Below are positions 16,470 through 25,413 of a DNA stretch of 64,000 bases, in pieces. The notes under the pieces are model-generated. The model saw nothing but the letters and a program-made list of their open reading frames with translations. It was not told where the DNA came from and did not search any database. A program made the translations under genes and the position numbers. Numbering within the stretch: position 1 is the first letter of the stretch; every line of letters begins with the position of its first letter. The stretch comes from Alphaproteobacteria bacterium (GTDB lineage Bacteria > Pseudomonadota > Alphaproteobacteria > Reyranellales > Reyranellaceae), in the NCBI GenBank assembly GCA_016869975.1, contig VGCZ01000001.1, positions 62,001-126,000 of the forward strand, written 5' to 3'.

Positions 16470-18215
16470 TCAGCGCACCACGTAAAGCCGATATCCCGAC
16501 TTGGGATCCAACGGCCGCTCGACCAGCCAGTCGGGCGGCCGTCCTTCTTTCAGGGCGGCCCAGAGCGTTCCCGGCTTCGCCCGATCCTTGACGCAGACCA
16601 GCACCGACGTGGCCTTGGTTGCGCTGAAGCTGGCCGGCGCGGCGGCGCCGGCGAACCTGGTCTCGTCGAAGGCGTCCATGCTGCGGATGATCAGCTTCTC
16701 GGCGCGGTGATAGGGGCCGGCCACCATGATTGCACGCGAGAAGTAGAGGACCTCCGGCGCGTCGCTGAACGGCGTCAGCACGATCCGACCAGCCAACGGC
16801 TGGAGTTCCTGGCGCAACGGCCGCGGATCGCAGGAGCCGCCTTGCCGTTCCGCGGTCCCGTCCGAGGGCAGCGCCGAGGACAGCGCGTAGGGGCCGACCA
16901 GCAGGCCGAGCCACGCCGTCACCAACGCCAGACGCCAGGCGCGAGCCCCCTCGCCGCGCGTGGCGATCTCGATCACCACGCCCAGCGCGACGACCGCGGC
17001 GAGCTGGGGGTACATCGCGAAGCGCACATGCTTGATCCCGATGTAGAGCAGGAAGGCGGCGAAGACGGCTACCAGCAGCGCCATCGGCGTTCGCCCGCGC
17101 CACAGTAGCGCGCCCGTCGACGCCACGAGCACCAGCGCCGGCAGCGCGATCATCAGCCCGATGTTCTGCACCGAGCCGATCGGCTGCATCTCGGCAACGT
17201 ATTGCCAGACCCGCTGGATGGCCTCGGCCGAGAAGATGCCGCCTGTCCCCTTGAGCACGCCGGGGTAACGCACCACCCAGGCGACCAGCGGCACGGCGAG
17301 GATCGCGCCGGCGAGGATGGAAGCGAGCCACGGCGAGGCGACACCCGGCGCCAGACGACGCAGGATCAGCGGAATCACGAGCATCCCGGCGCCCAGCTCG
17401 ACATAGGGCAGCGACAGCCGGTCGACCTCCACCGCAAGACGGCCGTTGGCCGGCGGATCGATCGCCAACGCCAGCGCCAGCACGGCAAGATGCCCCGCCG
17501 CCAGCGCCAGCGCGCGCGATCCGACGCGCCGATCCGCCTCGACGTCGCGCAGCGCAGCGACACCCCAGGCAAACAGCAGGAACGGCAGCGCCTCCGGGCT
17601 CAGCCACTCGCCGAGCCCGCCCAGCGCGCCGGCGACGACCGCCGGCGCCAGACCACGACCGCCGGCGCCCGCGACATACGCCAGCGCCGGCATGATCACG
17701 GCGATGGCCGCCAACAGGACGTGATGGTCGGCGCGGCCGAAGGCGCCGTAGGCGACGATGCCCGGCGCCAGCGCGGCCAGCACCGCGGCCGTGATCGCGT
17801 GCCGGTGGCTGCCCGCCACCAGGCGTACCGCCTGAAAAGCGGCCAGCGCGACCAGCACAGAGGTCACTGGCCCGACCGCCGCCCCGGCCAGCCGCAACGC
17901 CTCGCCCAGCGGGAAGAACAGCCGCAGCGGCAAGGACAGCAGCAGGATCAGGCCGTCGAGCAGATGCGTCCAGTGCAGCGGTATATCCAAGCCGCTGTTG
18001 TCGCGCGGTGTATGGTGCAGGGCCCGGCCGGCCTCGAGCATGGCCTCGATCCGGCTTACCCGGGCGTAGGAATCGGTGTCGATCAGCTTGCCGTCGAACA
18101 CGCCCTGCAGATTGCCCGCCACCATCGAGACGCCGGCGCAGGCGAGAAAGATGATCGCCACCAGCAAGGTGGACGGACCGGGCGGGGTGGCGGGGTGACT
18201 CTGGTCGGCGGACAC
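16470..18215 (-). CDS. STT3-like polytopic membrane glycosyltransferase (GT-C)
   Basis: The protein has about twelve hydrophobic helices and a soluble C-terminal part of roughly 130 residues. The first periplasmic loop carries the acidic motif IDTDSYARV and then LDIPLHWTHLLDG. A later loop has FGRADHHVLL. Both match the STT3/AglB oligosaccharyltransferase layout. The WWDYG motif of true STT3 is not seen, so the acceptor may not be protein. The start is uncertain: GTG at 18215 leaves the promoter palindrome outside the gene, while another GTG at 18308 would add 31 polar residues. It faces the GtrA/FAD pair and probably belongs to the same glycan pathway. Confidence 0.65.
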   Translation of the reverse strand: MSADQSHPATPPGPSTLLVAIIFLACAGVSMVAGNLQGVFDGKLIDTDSYARVSRIEAMLEAGRALHHTPRDNSGLDIPLHWTHLLDGLILLLSLPLRLFFPLGEALRLAGAAVGPVTSVLVALAAFQAVRLVAGSHRHAITAAVLAALAPGIVAYGAFGRADHHVLLAAIAVIMPALAYVAGAGGRGLAPAVVAGALGGLGEWLSPEALPFLLFAWGVAALRDVEADRRVGSRALALAAGHLAVLALALAIDPPANGRLAVEVDRLSLPYVELGAGMLVIPLILRRLAPGVASPWLASILAGAILAVPLVAWVVRYPGVLKGTGGIFSAEAIQRVWQYVAEMQPIGSVQNIGLMIALPALVLVASTGALLWRGRTPMALLVAVFAAFLLYIGIKHVRFAMYPQLAAVVALGVVIEIATRGEGARAWRLALVTAWLGLLVGPYALSSALPSDGTAERQGGSCDPRPLRQELQPLAGRIVLTPFSDAPEVLYFSRAIMVAGPYHRAEKLIIRSMDAFDETRFAGAAAPASFSATKATSVLVCVKDRAKPGTLWAALKEGRPPDWLVERPLDPKSGYRLYVVR

Positions 18216-18273
18216 AATCGCTAGTATGACCGCATGCGATCGGCCTCCGCATCTGGATTTTCCGTCACAGGGC

Positions 18274-18302
18274 TTGCTATTTTGAACATCGTTCAATATA
18301 AT
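18274..18302 (+). promoter_or_regulatory. near-consensus promoter with palindromic operator
   Basis: TTGCTA (18274-18279), a 17-bp spacer and a perfect TATAAT (18297-18302) lie 30 bp before the acyltransferase start. The spacer is almost filled by the palindrome TTGAACATCGTTCAA (18282-18296; 6-bp arms, 3-bp centre). A protein bound there would block RNA polymerase. The size is short for a TetR site but suits a small helix-turn-helix dimer. Confidence 0.7.
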
Positions 18303-18331
18303 CCCCACCAGCGTCGATTTCGACGCGGGAG

Positions 18332-19144
18332 ATGAACATGCGGTGGCTTCGGGCGATCGCTTTCAACGTCTACTACTGGTCGCTGACGATCAGCGCGGCC
18401 CTCGCCTGCACAGTCCTGCTGATCCTGCCGCTGCGCGACCCGCTGCGCTTCATCATGCTGCATTGGGCGCGTGCCGTGGTCTGGGGCATGCGCGCTTTCG
18501 GCGGCATGCAAATCGACGTGCGCGGCCGCGAGCACCTGCCGGCCAAGGGCCCCGCGCTGATCGCCAGCAAGCACCAGAGCGAATGCGACGGCATCCTGCT
18601 CGCCGCCCTGGTCAAGGACATCGCCTTCGTGGCGATGAAGGAGCTGTTCTCCTGGCCGCTGATCGGGCCGATCCTCTATCGCCTGCAGATGGTGCGCGTC
18701 GATACCTGCGGCGGCGAGCGCGAACGGCGCAACCTGGCGCATTTCTGCCGCCGCGCCTTCGACAACGGCCGGATCATCGCGATCTATCCCGAGGGCCATC
18801 TGATGCCGATCGGCCAGAAGGAGCGCTATCGCACCGGCATCTACTACCTGTCGCGCGATCTCAACCTGCCGGTGACGCCGGTGGCGCTGAGCGTCGGCCT
18901 GCTGTGGAGCCGCTGGCAGTTCTGGAAGCGCCCGGGTCGTGCGGCGATCCAGTTCCTGCCGCCGATTCCGCCCTCGCCGGACAAGGACGCCTTCATGGCC
19001 CGGCTGGAGGACGAGATCGAGCGCGCGACGGCGGCGTTGGTGGCCGAAGCCACCGGGCAGCCGGTGGAGCTGGCCCGCTACGTCCCCCGCTCGCCGCCGC
19101 GCCCGCCCAGGGAAGTTGCTGCCGCCCCCTTTACAACGCCTTGA
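18332..19144 (+). CDS. 1-acylglycerol-phosphate acyltransferase-like (PlsC family)
   Basis: The 270-residue protein has one or two N-terminal hydrophobic helices (residues 8-34). The acyltransferase motif I is HQSECD (His81, Asp86), and motif III is YPEGHL (Glu154), followed by GIYYLS. PlsC-type enzymes add the second acyl chain to lysophosphatidate at the inner membrane. The start may be ATG 18332 or ATG 18338; GGGAG lies just before the first. The palindrome-bearing promoter ahead of it suggests repressor control. Cyclopropane fatty acid synthase follows on the same strand after 79 bp, forming a phospholipid group. Confidence 0.87.
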   Translation: MNMRWLRAIAFNVYYWSLTISAALACTVLLILPLRDPLRFIMLHWARAVVWGMRAFGGMQIDVRGREHLPAKGPALIASKHQSECDGILLAALVKDIAFVAMKELFSWPLIGPILYRLQMVRVDTCGGERERRNLAHFCRRAFDNGRIIAIYPEGHLMPIGQKERYRTGIYYLSRDLNLPVTPVALSVGLLWSRWQFWKRPGRAAIQFLPPIPPSPDKDAFMARLEDEIERATAALVAEATGQPVELARYVPRSPPRPPREVAAAPFTTP

Positions 19145-19223
19145 TCCGGTTCCTAAATCTACGATCACACCAGCGGCGGGCCGGATCGGAGGAAGGGGCG
19201 GGCCGCCAAGCGCGAGGACGATC

Positions 19224-20456
19224 ATGCTCCTGGCGAAAGGCTTGCGACGACTGATCCGGACCGGCTCGATGAGCGTCATCGACGCCACGGGCGTCCTGCA
19301 CCGCATCGACAGCGGCGTGCCGGGTCCCGACGTGACGGTTCGGCTGCACGACCGCTCGGTGCACCGCACGCTGGCGCTCAATCCGCGCCTGCGCGTCGGC
19401 GAGGCCTACATGGATGGCACGCTGACGGTCGACGATGGGCGCCTCTACGATTTCCTCGACCTGCTCGGCCTCAACATGGCCGATCTCGAAGCGCATCCGC
19501 TGGTCTCGGTGAAAATGGTCTTCGAGCGCATCGTGCGCCTGATCGGGCAGTACAACCCGGTCGGCCGCGCGCAGCGCAACGTCGCGCACCACTACGATCT
19601 CAACGGCGCGCTCTACGACACATTCCTCGACGCTGACCGGCAATACTCCTGCGCCTATTTCCGCACACCGCAGGACACGCTGGAGCAGGCGCAGGCCGCG
19701 AAGAAGGCGCACATCATCGCCAAGCTGCTGATCGAGCCCCGACACAAGGTGCTCGATATCGGCTCGGGCTGGGGCGGGCTCGCCCTGCAGATCGGCCGCG
19801 ACGCCGGCGCTGACGTCACCGGCGTCACGCTCTCGGTCGAGCAGCACGCCGCCTCGAGCCGGCGCGCGCTGGAAGCCGGCATGGCCGATCGCGTGCGCTT
19901 CAAGCTGCTCGACTACCGGAAAGAGGGCGGCATCTACGACCGCATCGTCTCGGTCGGCATGTTCGAGCATGTCGGCGTGCCGCATTACCGGGAATTCTTC
20001 ACCAAGGTGAAGGCGCTGCTTGCCGAGGACGGCGTGATGCTGCTGCACTCGATCGGCACCATGGGGCCGCCAGGCACGCAGAACCCTTGGATGCGCAAGT
20101 ACATCTTCCCCGGCGGCTACACGCCCTCGCTGTCGGAGGTGCTGCGCGCGATCGAGCATGTCGGGCTCCACGTCACCGATATCGAGATCCTGCGCCTGCA
20201 CTACGCCGAGACCTTGAGGCACTGGCGCGAGCGCTTCATGGCCAATCGCGAGCGGGTGAAGGCGATGGCAGGCTTCGACGACCGCTTCTGCCGCATGTGG
20301 GAGTTCTACCTTGCCGCCGCCGAGATGAGCTTCAGGCGCATGGGCCAAATGGTCTTCCAGATACAGCTGACGCGGCATGCGGCCTCGGTACCGCAGACGC
20401 GCGACTACATGTTCGACGGCGAACGCGGGGCGCGACTTTCGGTGGCGGCGGAGTAG
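19224..20456 (+). CDS. cfa: cyclopropane-fatty-acyl-phospholipid synthase
   Basis: The enzyme transfers a methylene from SAM to cis double bonds of membrane phospholipid chains. The 410-residue protein has the N-terminal lipid-binding region and the segment VAHHYDLNGALYDTFLDADR (residues 120-139). The SAM loop is VLDIGSGWGGLA (176-187). FEHVGVPHYREFF and LHYAETLRHWRERF follow, all typical of the family. The ATG at 19224 follows GCGAGGACG. Together with the acyltransferase just upstream it remodels membrane lipids. Confidence 0.94.
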   Translation: MLLAKGLRRLIRTGSMSVIDATGVLHRIDSGVPGPDVTVRLHDRSVHRTLALNPRLRVGEAYMDGTLTVDDGRLYDFLDLLGLNMADLEAHPLVSVKMVFERIVRLIGQYNPVGRAQRNVAHHYDLNGALYDTFLDADRQYSCAYFRTPQDTLEQAQAAKKAHIIAKLLIEPRHKVLDIGSGWGGLALQIGRDAGADVTGVTLSVEQHAASSRRALEAGMADRVRFKLLDYRKEGGIYDRIVSVGMFEHVGVPHYREFFTKVKALLAEDGVMLLHSIGTMGPPGTQNPWMRKYIFPGGYTPSLSEVLRAIEHVGLHVTDIEILRLHYAETLRHWRERFMANRERVKAMAGFDDRFCRMWEFYLAAAEMSFRRMGQMVFQIQLTRHAASVPQTRDYMFDGERGARLSVAAE

Positions 20457-20569
20457 TCAACCGGAACATTCCGGGGCCGGGGGCGGGCTTATGCGCCTGT
20501 TGCACGGGATGATTTGTCCACGCGCATTTCATTCATGCCAGCGCCGCGCGGCGGCGTTAGGGTCCGCCG

Positions 20570-22090
20570 ATGGCTGAAACATCCAACGTCACCCCTCTTC
20601 CCGGCAGCGGCGACCAGCGCTTCCGAGAGCCGCCGCACAATTTCGAGGCGGAACAGGCACTGCTGGGCGCGATCCTGGTCAACAATTTCGCCTACAACAG
20701 GGTTTCCGACTTCCTGAAGCCCGAGCACTTCGCCGATCCGCTGCACGGGCGCATCTTCGAGGCCGCCGCCCGGCTGATCGAGCGCAACCAGGTGGCCACG
20801 CCGGTGACGCTCAAGCCGTTCTTCGAGCGCGAGGAGGTGTTGCAGCAGGCCGGCGGCGCGGCCTATCTCGCCCGGCTTGCCGGCGCGGCGATCAGCATCA
20901 TCGACGCCGGCGACTATGGCCGACAGATCCACGACCTCTTCCTGCGCCGCCAGCTGATCGATGTCGGCGAGACCATGGTCAACGGCGCCTTCGCGCCCGA
21001 TGTCGAGGAGCCGGCGACAAGCCAGATCGAGCAGGCCGAAAAGAAACTCTACGACCTGGCCACCGCCGGCCAGATCGAGGGCGGCTTCAAGCCGTTCGGC
21101 TCGGCGTTGGCCGAGGCCGTGGAGATGGCGGAATCCGCCTACAAGCGCGAGGGCGGATTGACCGGCGTCGCCTCCGGGCTGGGTGCGCTCGACCAGCTGC
21201 TGGGCGGCCTGCACAAATCCGACCTGATCGTGCTCGCCGGCCGACCCTCGATGGGCAAGACGGCGCTGGCGACCAACATCGCCTTCCACGCCGCCAAGCA
21301 GTATCGGGAGGAATTCGACGCGGACGGCCGCGCCCAGGCGGTCGACGGCGCGGTGGTCGGCTTCTTCTCGCTGGAAATGTCGGCCGAGCAGCTCGCCACC
21401 CGCATCCTCGCCGAACAGGCGATGGTCAGCTCGGAGAAGATCCGCCGCGGCGAGCTCAACGCGCACGACTTCAACAGCGTGCTGACCCGCAGCCGCGAGC
21501 TGCAGATGGTCCCGCTGTTCATCGACGATACGCCGGGCCTGACGGTGCAGGCGCTGCGTACCCGCGCGCGCCGCCTGAAGCGCCAGCACGGGCTGGGCAT
21601 GATCGTCGTCGACTATCTGCAGCTGCTGCAGGGCGCCGGCCGCGGCCGCGACACCAATCGGGTGCAGGAGATCTCGGAAATCACCCGCGGCCTGAAAACA
21701 CTGGCCAAGGAGCTCGACGTGCCCGTCGTGGCGCTGTCGCAGCTCAGTCGCGCCGTCGAGCAGCGCGAGGACAAGCGGCCGCAGCTCGCCGATCTGCGTG
21801 AATCGGGATCGATCGAGCAGGACGCCGACGTGGTGATGTTCGTCTTCCGCGAGGAGTATTACCTTTCCCGCTCCGAGCCGACGCGCCGGGGCGAGGAAAG
21901 CGATGAGCGCTTCAACGACCGCCACGACGCCTGGAAGCAGCGATGCGAGCAGTCCTACGGCAAGGCCGAGGTGATCGTCGCCAAGCAGCGCCACGGACCG
22001 ACCGGCATCGTGCGCCTGAGCTTCGAGGGCGAGTTCACCAAGTTCGGCAACCTGTCGGCCGACGACAGCTACGGCAGCATGCAGGAATAG
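20570..22090 (+). CDS. dnaB: replicative DNA helicase
   Basis: DnaB is the hexameric helicase that unwinds the fork. The 506-residue protein has the N-terminal primase-interaction domain (PHNFEAEQALLGAILVNN, from residue 22) and a linker. The RecA-like core has Walker A GRPSMGKT (224-231), FFSLEMSAEQLATR, and the Walker B/H3 segment IVVDYLQLL. Late motifs LSQLSRAVE and RHGPTG are present. No intein interrupts it. It heads the run dnaB, HD hydrolase, alr, mlaE, mlaF, radA, cvpA, purF; ribosomal protein genes that precede it in many relatives are not here. Confidence 0.97.
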   Translation: MAETSNVTPLPGSGDQRFREPPHNFEAEQALLGAILVNNFAYNRVSDFLKPEHFADPLHGRIFEAAARLIERNQVATPVTLKPFFEREEVLQQAGGAAYLARLAGAAISIIDAGDYGRQIHDLFLRRQLIDVGETMVNGAFAPDVEEPATSQIEQAEKKLYDLATAGQIEGGFKPFGSALAEAVEMAESAYKREGGLTGVASGLGALDQLLGGLHKSDLIVLAGRPSMGKTALATNIAFHAAKQYREEFDADGRAQAVDGAVVGFFSLEMSAEQLATRILAEQAMVSSEKIRRGELNAHDFNSVLTRSRELQMVPLFIDDTPGLTVQALRTRARRLKRQHGLGMIVVDYLQLLQGAGRGRDTNRVQEISEITRGLKTLAKELDVPVVALSQLSRAVEQREDKRPQLADLRESGSIEQDADVVMFVFREEYYLSRSEPTRRGEESDERFNDRHDAWKQRCEQSYGKAEVIVAKQRHGPTGIVRLSFEGEFTKFGNLSADDSYGSMQE

Positions 22091-22103
22091 GAGGGCCAGA
22101 CGG

Positions 22104-22655
22104 GTGGCGAGCGACGTGGAGAGACTGGCACGCGCCGCGGCGTTCGCCGCCGAGAAGCACACCGGCCAGCTGCGTAAGGGTGAGGCCGGCGAGCCCTACG
22201 TCAACCACGTCATCGAGGTCGCTGAAATGCTGGCGCGTGCCTGCGGCGGCCGCGACATCGAGCTGGTGATCGGCGGCCTGCTGCACGACACGATCGAGGA
22301 CACCGGCGCCACCCATGCCGAGGTCGCGGCGATCTTCGGCCCCGGCGTCGCCGATCTCGTGGCCGAGGTCACCGACGACAAGTCGCTGCCCAAGGCCGAG
22401 CGCAAGCGGCTGCAGGCGCTGCACGCCCCGCACAAATCGCCGCGCGCCAAGCAGCTCAAGCTCGCCGACAAGACGTCGAATCTGCGCGCGCTGGCGAGCA
22501 GCCCGCCGGCCGAGTGGCCCTTGTCGCGCCAGCTCGAGTATGTCGCGTGGGCGCGCTCCGTCGCGGCCGGCCTGCGCGGCGCCAACGCCTGGCTGGAGGA
22601 GCAGTTCGACCAGGCCGCAACCGCCGCCGAACAGGCGATCGCGGGGCGTCGATGA
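22104..22655 (+). CDS. MESH1-like HD-domain hydrolase
   Basis: The 183-residue protein is a single HD domain like the hydrolase half of RelA/SpoT enzymes and metazoan MESH1. The metal site is complete: His35 in YVNHVIEVA, His61-Asp62 in LLHDTIEDT and Asp122 in KLADKTSN. Small stand-alone members degrade (p)ppGpp or remove phosphate from NADPH; which one applies cannot be told. The synthetase domain is absent. The start is GTG at 22104, 13 bp after dnaB, and a REP-like hairpin follows its stop before alr. Confidence 0.88.
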   Translation: MASDVERLARAAAFAAEKHTGQLRKGEAGEPYVNHVIEVAEMLARACGGRDIELVIGGLLHDTIEDTGATHAEVAAIFGPGVADLVAEVTDDKSLPKAERKRLQALHAPHKSPRAKQLKLADKTSNLRALASSPPAEWPLSRQLEYVAWARSVAAGLRGANAWLEEQFDQAATAAEQAIAGRR

Positions 22656-22661
22656 CTCTTG

Positions 22662-22688
22662 CCTTCCCCCGCCAGCGGGGGAAGGTAG
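22662..22688. repeat. REP-like hairpin, family B
   Basis: CCTTCCCCC ... GGGGGAAGG forms a perfect 9-bp stem between the HD hydrolase and alr. Frames reading through it upstream of alr should not be taken as the alr N-terminus. Confidence 0.7.
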
Positions 22689-22723
22689 ACGTCACGCCTC
22701 TCTTCCCGCATACGTTCGACCTG

Positions 22724-23851
22724 ATGTCCCTGTCCCCCGAGTCCCGCCGCGCCGGCGCGATCCTGACCGTCGATCTCGACGCGGTGGCCGCCAATTGGCA
22801 CCTGCTGCGTGATCTCGGGCGCGCCCAGGGCAAGCCGGTGGAATGCGCCGCCGTGCTCAAGGCCGACGCCTATGGGCTGGGCGCCGCCCAGGTCGGCCGC
22901 AGGCTGTGGGCCGAGGGCTGCCGATCCTTCTTCGTCGCCCATATCGACGAAGGCATCGCGCTGCGCGCGGCCCTGCCCGAGGCCTGGATCTGCGTACTCA
23001 ACGGCCTGCTGCCGGGCACCGATGCCGATCTGGTCGAGCACCGCCTGGTGCCGGCGCTCAACGATCTCGGCCAGGTCTCGGCGTGGCGTTCCTGCGCCCA
23101 GCGCGTCGTGCAGCCGCTCGACGCGGTGATCCATCTCGACACCGGCATGAACCGGCTGGGCCTCAATCCCGACGAGGCGATGCTGCTGGCCAACGACCGC
23201 ATGCGCCTGCGCGGCCTGCGCCTGGCGCTGCTGATGAGCCACCTGGTATCCTCGGAACGGCCGGCCGACACGATCAACCGCGCCCAGCTCGAGCGCTTCC
23301 GGCAGTTCGTCGGGCGCATGCCCGGCGCGCCGGTCTCGCTGGCCAATTCCTCCGGTGTCTTCCTCGGGCCCGACTACCATTTCGACCTGATGCGCCCGGG
23401 CGCGGCGCTCTATGGCATCAACCCGACGCCCGACGCCGCCAATCCGATGCGGCCGACCGTGGCGCTGATGGCGCGCATCCTGCAGGTCCGGCAAATTGAA
23501 GCCATGGCCGGCGTTGGCTATAACCACGACTGGCGGTCGGGACGGCCGACACGCATCGCCGTCGTGGCCGCCGGATACGCCGATGGCTACATGCGCGCGT
23601 TGGGCAATCGTGGTGAAGTCGCGGTCGAAGGTCACAAGGCGAAAGTCGTCGGACGAGTCTCGATGGATCTCCTGACAATCGATGTTACCGACCTGCCCGA
23701 GGGGCTCGCGGTTCCCGGCGCCTTCGTCGAGCTGATCGGGCCCAACATGCCACCTGACGCGGTGGCGGCAAACGCGCGCACCAACGGCTACGAGATCCTG
23801 ACCAGCCTGGGTCAGCGCTATCACCGCATCTACAGCGGGGCCGCCTCGTGA
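22724..23851 (+). CDS. alr: alanine racemase
   Basis: Alr makes D-alanine for peptidoglycan using pyridoxal phosphate. The 375-residue protein has the PLP lysine at residue 46 in AVLKADAYGLG. The second-base tyrosine region is VGYNHDW, where the usual Gly-Tyr-Gly is Gly-Tyr-Asn, and AAGYADGY and VGRVSMD follow. I start at ATG 22724; the in-frame ATG at 22652 would run through a REP-like hairpin. The TGA overlaps the mlaE GTG, so translation is coupled. Confidence 0.94.
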   Translation: MSLSPESRRAGAILTVDLDAVAANWHLLRDLGRAQGKPVECAAVLKADAYGLGAAQVGRRLWAEGCRSFFVAHIDEGIALRAALPEAWICVLNGLLPGTDADLVEHRLVPALNDLGQVSAWRSCAQRVVQPLDAVIHLDTGMNRLGLNPDEAMLLANDRMRLRGLRLALLMSHLVSSERPADTINRAQLERFRQFVGRMPGAPVSLANSSGVFLGPDYHFDLMRPGAALYGINPTPDAANPMRPTVALMARILQVRQIEAMAGVGYNHDWRSGRPTRIAVVAAGYADGYMRALGNRGEVAVEGHKAKVVGRVSMDLLTIDVTDLPEGLAVPGAFVELIGPNMPPDAVAANARTNGYEILTSLGQRYHRIYSGAAS

Positions 23852-24627
23852 ACGTGCCGCTGGTCACCGTTCTGGGCCGCATGACGCTGTCCTTCCTGGC
23901 GCTGACCGGCGCTGTGACGGCCTTCGCCACGCGCGGCATCCTGCATTGCTTCGAGCCGCCGATCTACCGCCGGCAGATCCTCCGGCAGATGCTGGAGATC
24001 GGCTACTACTCGCTGCCGGTGGTCGGGCTGACGGCGATCTTCACCGGCATGGTGCTGGCGCTGCAGAGCTATACCGGCTTCGCGCGCTTCTCGGCCGAGA
24101 GCGCGATTCCCAACGTTGTCGTCGTCTCGCTCACCCGCGAGCTGGGCCCGGTGCTGGCTGGTCTGATGGTCGCCGGCCGCGTCGGCGCGGCGATAGCCGC
24201 CGAGCTCGGCACCATGCGGGTCACCGAGCAGATCGACGCGCTCACCACACTGTCGACCGAGCCTTTCAAGTACCTGGTGGCACCGCGCATCATCGCCGCG
24301 GTGGTGACCCTGCCGCTGCTGGTGCTGGTGGCCGACGCCATCGGCATCCTCGGCGGCTACCTGGTGGGTGTCTACAAGCTGGACTTCAACGAGCAGAGCT
24401 ACCTGCGCAACACCACCGACTTCCTGCAGGTCATGGACGTCGTCTCCGGTCTGGTGAAGGCTGCGGTGTTCGGCTTCCTGATCGCCCTGATGGGCTGCTA
24501 TCACGGCTACAATTCGCGTGGCGGCGCGCAGGGCGTGGGTACTGCGACCACCAACGCCGTGGTCTCGGCCTCGATCCTGATCCTGACCGCCAACTACCTC
24601 ATCACCGAGCTGTTCTTCGCCCGCTGA
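23848..24627 (+). CDS. mlaE: MlaE-type ABC transporter permease
   Basis: The 259-residue protein has five or six hydrophobic helices and the MlaE family core: ELGPVLAGLMVAGRVGAAIAAELGTM (near residues 92-117) and VTEQIDALTTL. It is the inner-membrane channel of the phospholipid or retrograde-transport system together with MlaF. The start is GTG, overlapping the alr stop by four bases. mlaF follows after 2 bp. The MCE-domain gene mlaD, usually next, is not in this cluster. Confidence 0.93.
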   Translation: MNVPLVTVLGRMTLSFLALTGAVTAFATRGILHCFEPPIYRRQILRQMLEIGYYSLPVVGLTAIFTGMVLALQSYTGFARFSAESAIPNVVVVSLTRELGPVLAGLMVAGRVGAAIAAELGTMRVTEQIDALTTLSTEPFKYLVAPRIIAAVVTLPLLVLVADAIGILGGYLVGVYKLDFNEQSYLRNTTDFLQVMDVVSGLVKAAVFGFLIALMGCYHGYNSRGGAQGVGTATTNAVVSASILILTANYLITELFFAR

Positions 24628-24629
24628 TC

Positions 24630-25403
24630 ATGGCCGCCCCCCGTATCGTCATCCGCGGACTGCGCAAATCCTTCGGTCGCAAGAAGGTGCTCGACGGCAT
24701 CGATGTCGAGGTCGGCGTCGGCCAGTCGCTGGTCGTCATCGGCGGCTCGGGCTCTGGCAAGTCGGTGCTGCTGAAATGCATTCTGGGCCTCATCGAGCCC
24801 GATTCCGGGTCGATCCGCATCGACGGCGAGGAGACGGTGGGGCTGTCGCGCGCCGACCGCGCGCGCGTCATGCGCAAGTTCGGCATGCTGTTCCAGGGCG
24901 GCGCGCTGTTCGATTCGCTGAAGGTCTGGGAGAACGTCGCCTTCGGTCCGATCCAGAGCGACCACATCCCGGAGGCCGAGGCCAAGGAGATCGCGCTGGC
25001 CAAGCTGGGCGCTGTCGGGCTGACGCCCGATGTCGGCGAGCTCAGGCCGGCCGAGCTGTCGGGTGGCATGCAGAAGCGCGTGGCGCTGGCGCGCGCCATC
25101 GCGCGCGAGCCGGAGATCATCTTCTTCGACGAGCCGACCACCGGGCTCGATCCGATCATGTCCGACGTGATCAACGAGCTGATCGTGCAGTGCGTGAAGC
25201 AGCTCGGTGCCTCGACCATCTCGATCACCCACGACATGGCGAGCGCGCGCAAGATCGGCGACCGCATCGCCATGCTCTACGAGGGTCGCCTGATCTGGCA
25301 GGGACCGGTCGCCGACATCGACCACTCCGGCGACGCCCATGTCGACCAGTTCATCCACGGCCGCGCCGAAGGGCCGATCCGGATGCAGGTGACGAAGGGT
25401 TGA
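24630..25403 (+). CDS. mlaF: MlaF-type ABC transporter ATPase
   Basis: The 257-residue ATPase has Walker A GGSGSGKS (residues 38-45), the Q-loop MLFQGGALFDSL, signature LSGGMQKRVALARA, Walker B IIFFDEPTTGLDP and switch ITHD. The GGALFDSL sequence after the Q-loop is diagnostic of MlaF. It energises the MlaE permease encoded just upstream. The ATG lies 2 bp after the mlaE stop. A double palindrome with a T run follows the gene and likely ends the message before radA. Confidence 0.95.
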   Translation: MAAPRIVIRGLRKSFGRKKVLDGIDVEVGVGQSLVVIGGSGSGKSVLLKCILGLIEPDSGSIRIDGEETVGLSRADRARVMRKFGMLFQGGALFDSLKVWENVAFGPIQSDHIPEAEAKEIALAKLGAVGLTPDVGELRPAELSGGMQKRVALARAIAREPEIIFFDEPTTGLDPIMSDVINELIVQCVKQLGASTISITHDMASARKIGDRIAMLYEGRLIWQGPVADIDHSGDAHVDQFIHGRAEGPIRMQVTKG

Positions 25404-25413
25404 ATGGTCGTGG

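Noticed and set aside
18282-18296. Reading TTGAACATCGTTCAA as an SOS (LexA) box
   Set aside because: The alphaproteobacterial LexA site is a direct repeat GTTC-N7-GTTC, and the Gram-positive type needs GAAC-N4-GTTC; here the spacing is 3 and inverted.
20461-20474. CCGGAA-CA-TTCCGG palindrome after the cyclopropane synthase gene
   Set aside because: Small loop-less palindrome with no T run and no promoter elements next to it; likely chance.
22514-22723. Upstream extension of alr
   Set aside because: It reads through the HD hydrolase end and a REP-like hairpin; the alanine racemase family begins near ATG 22724.
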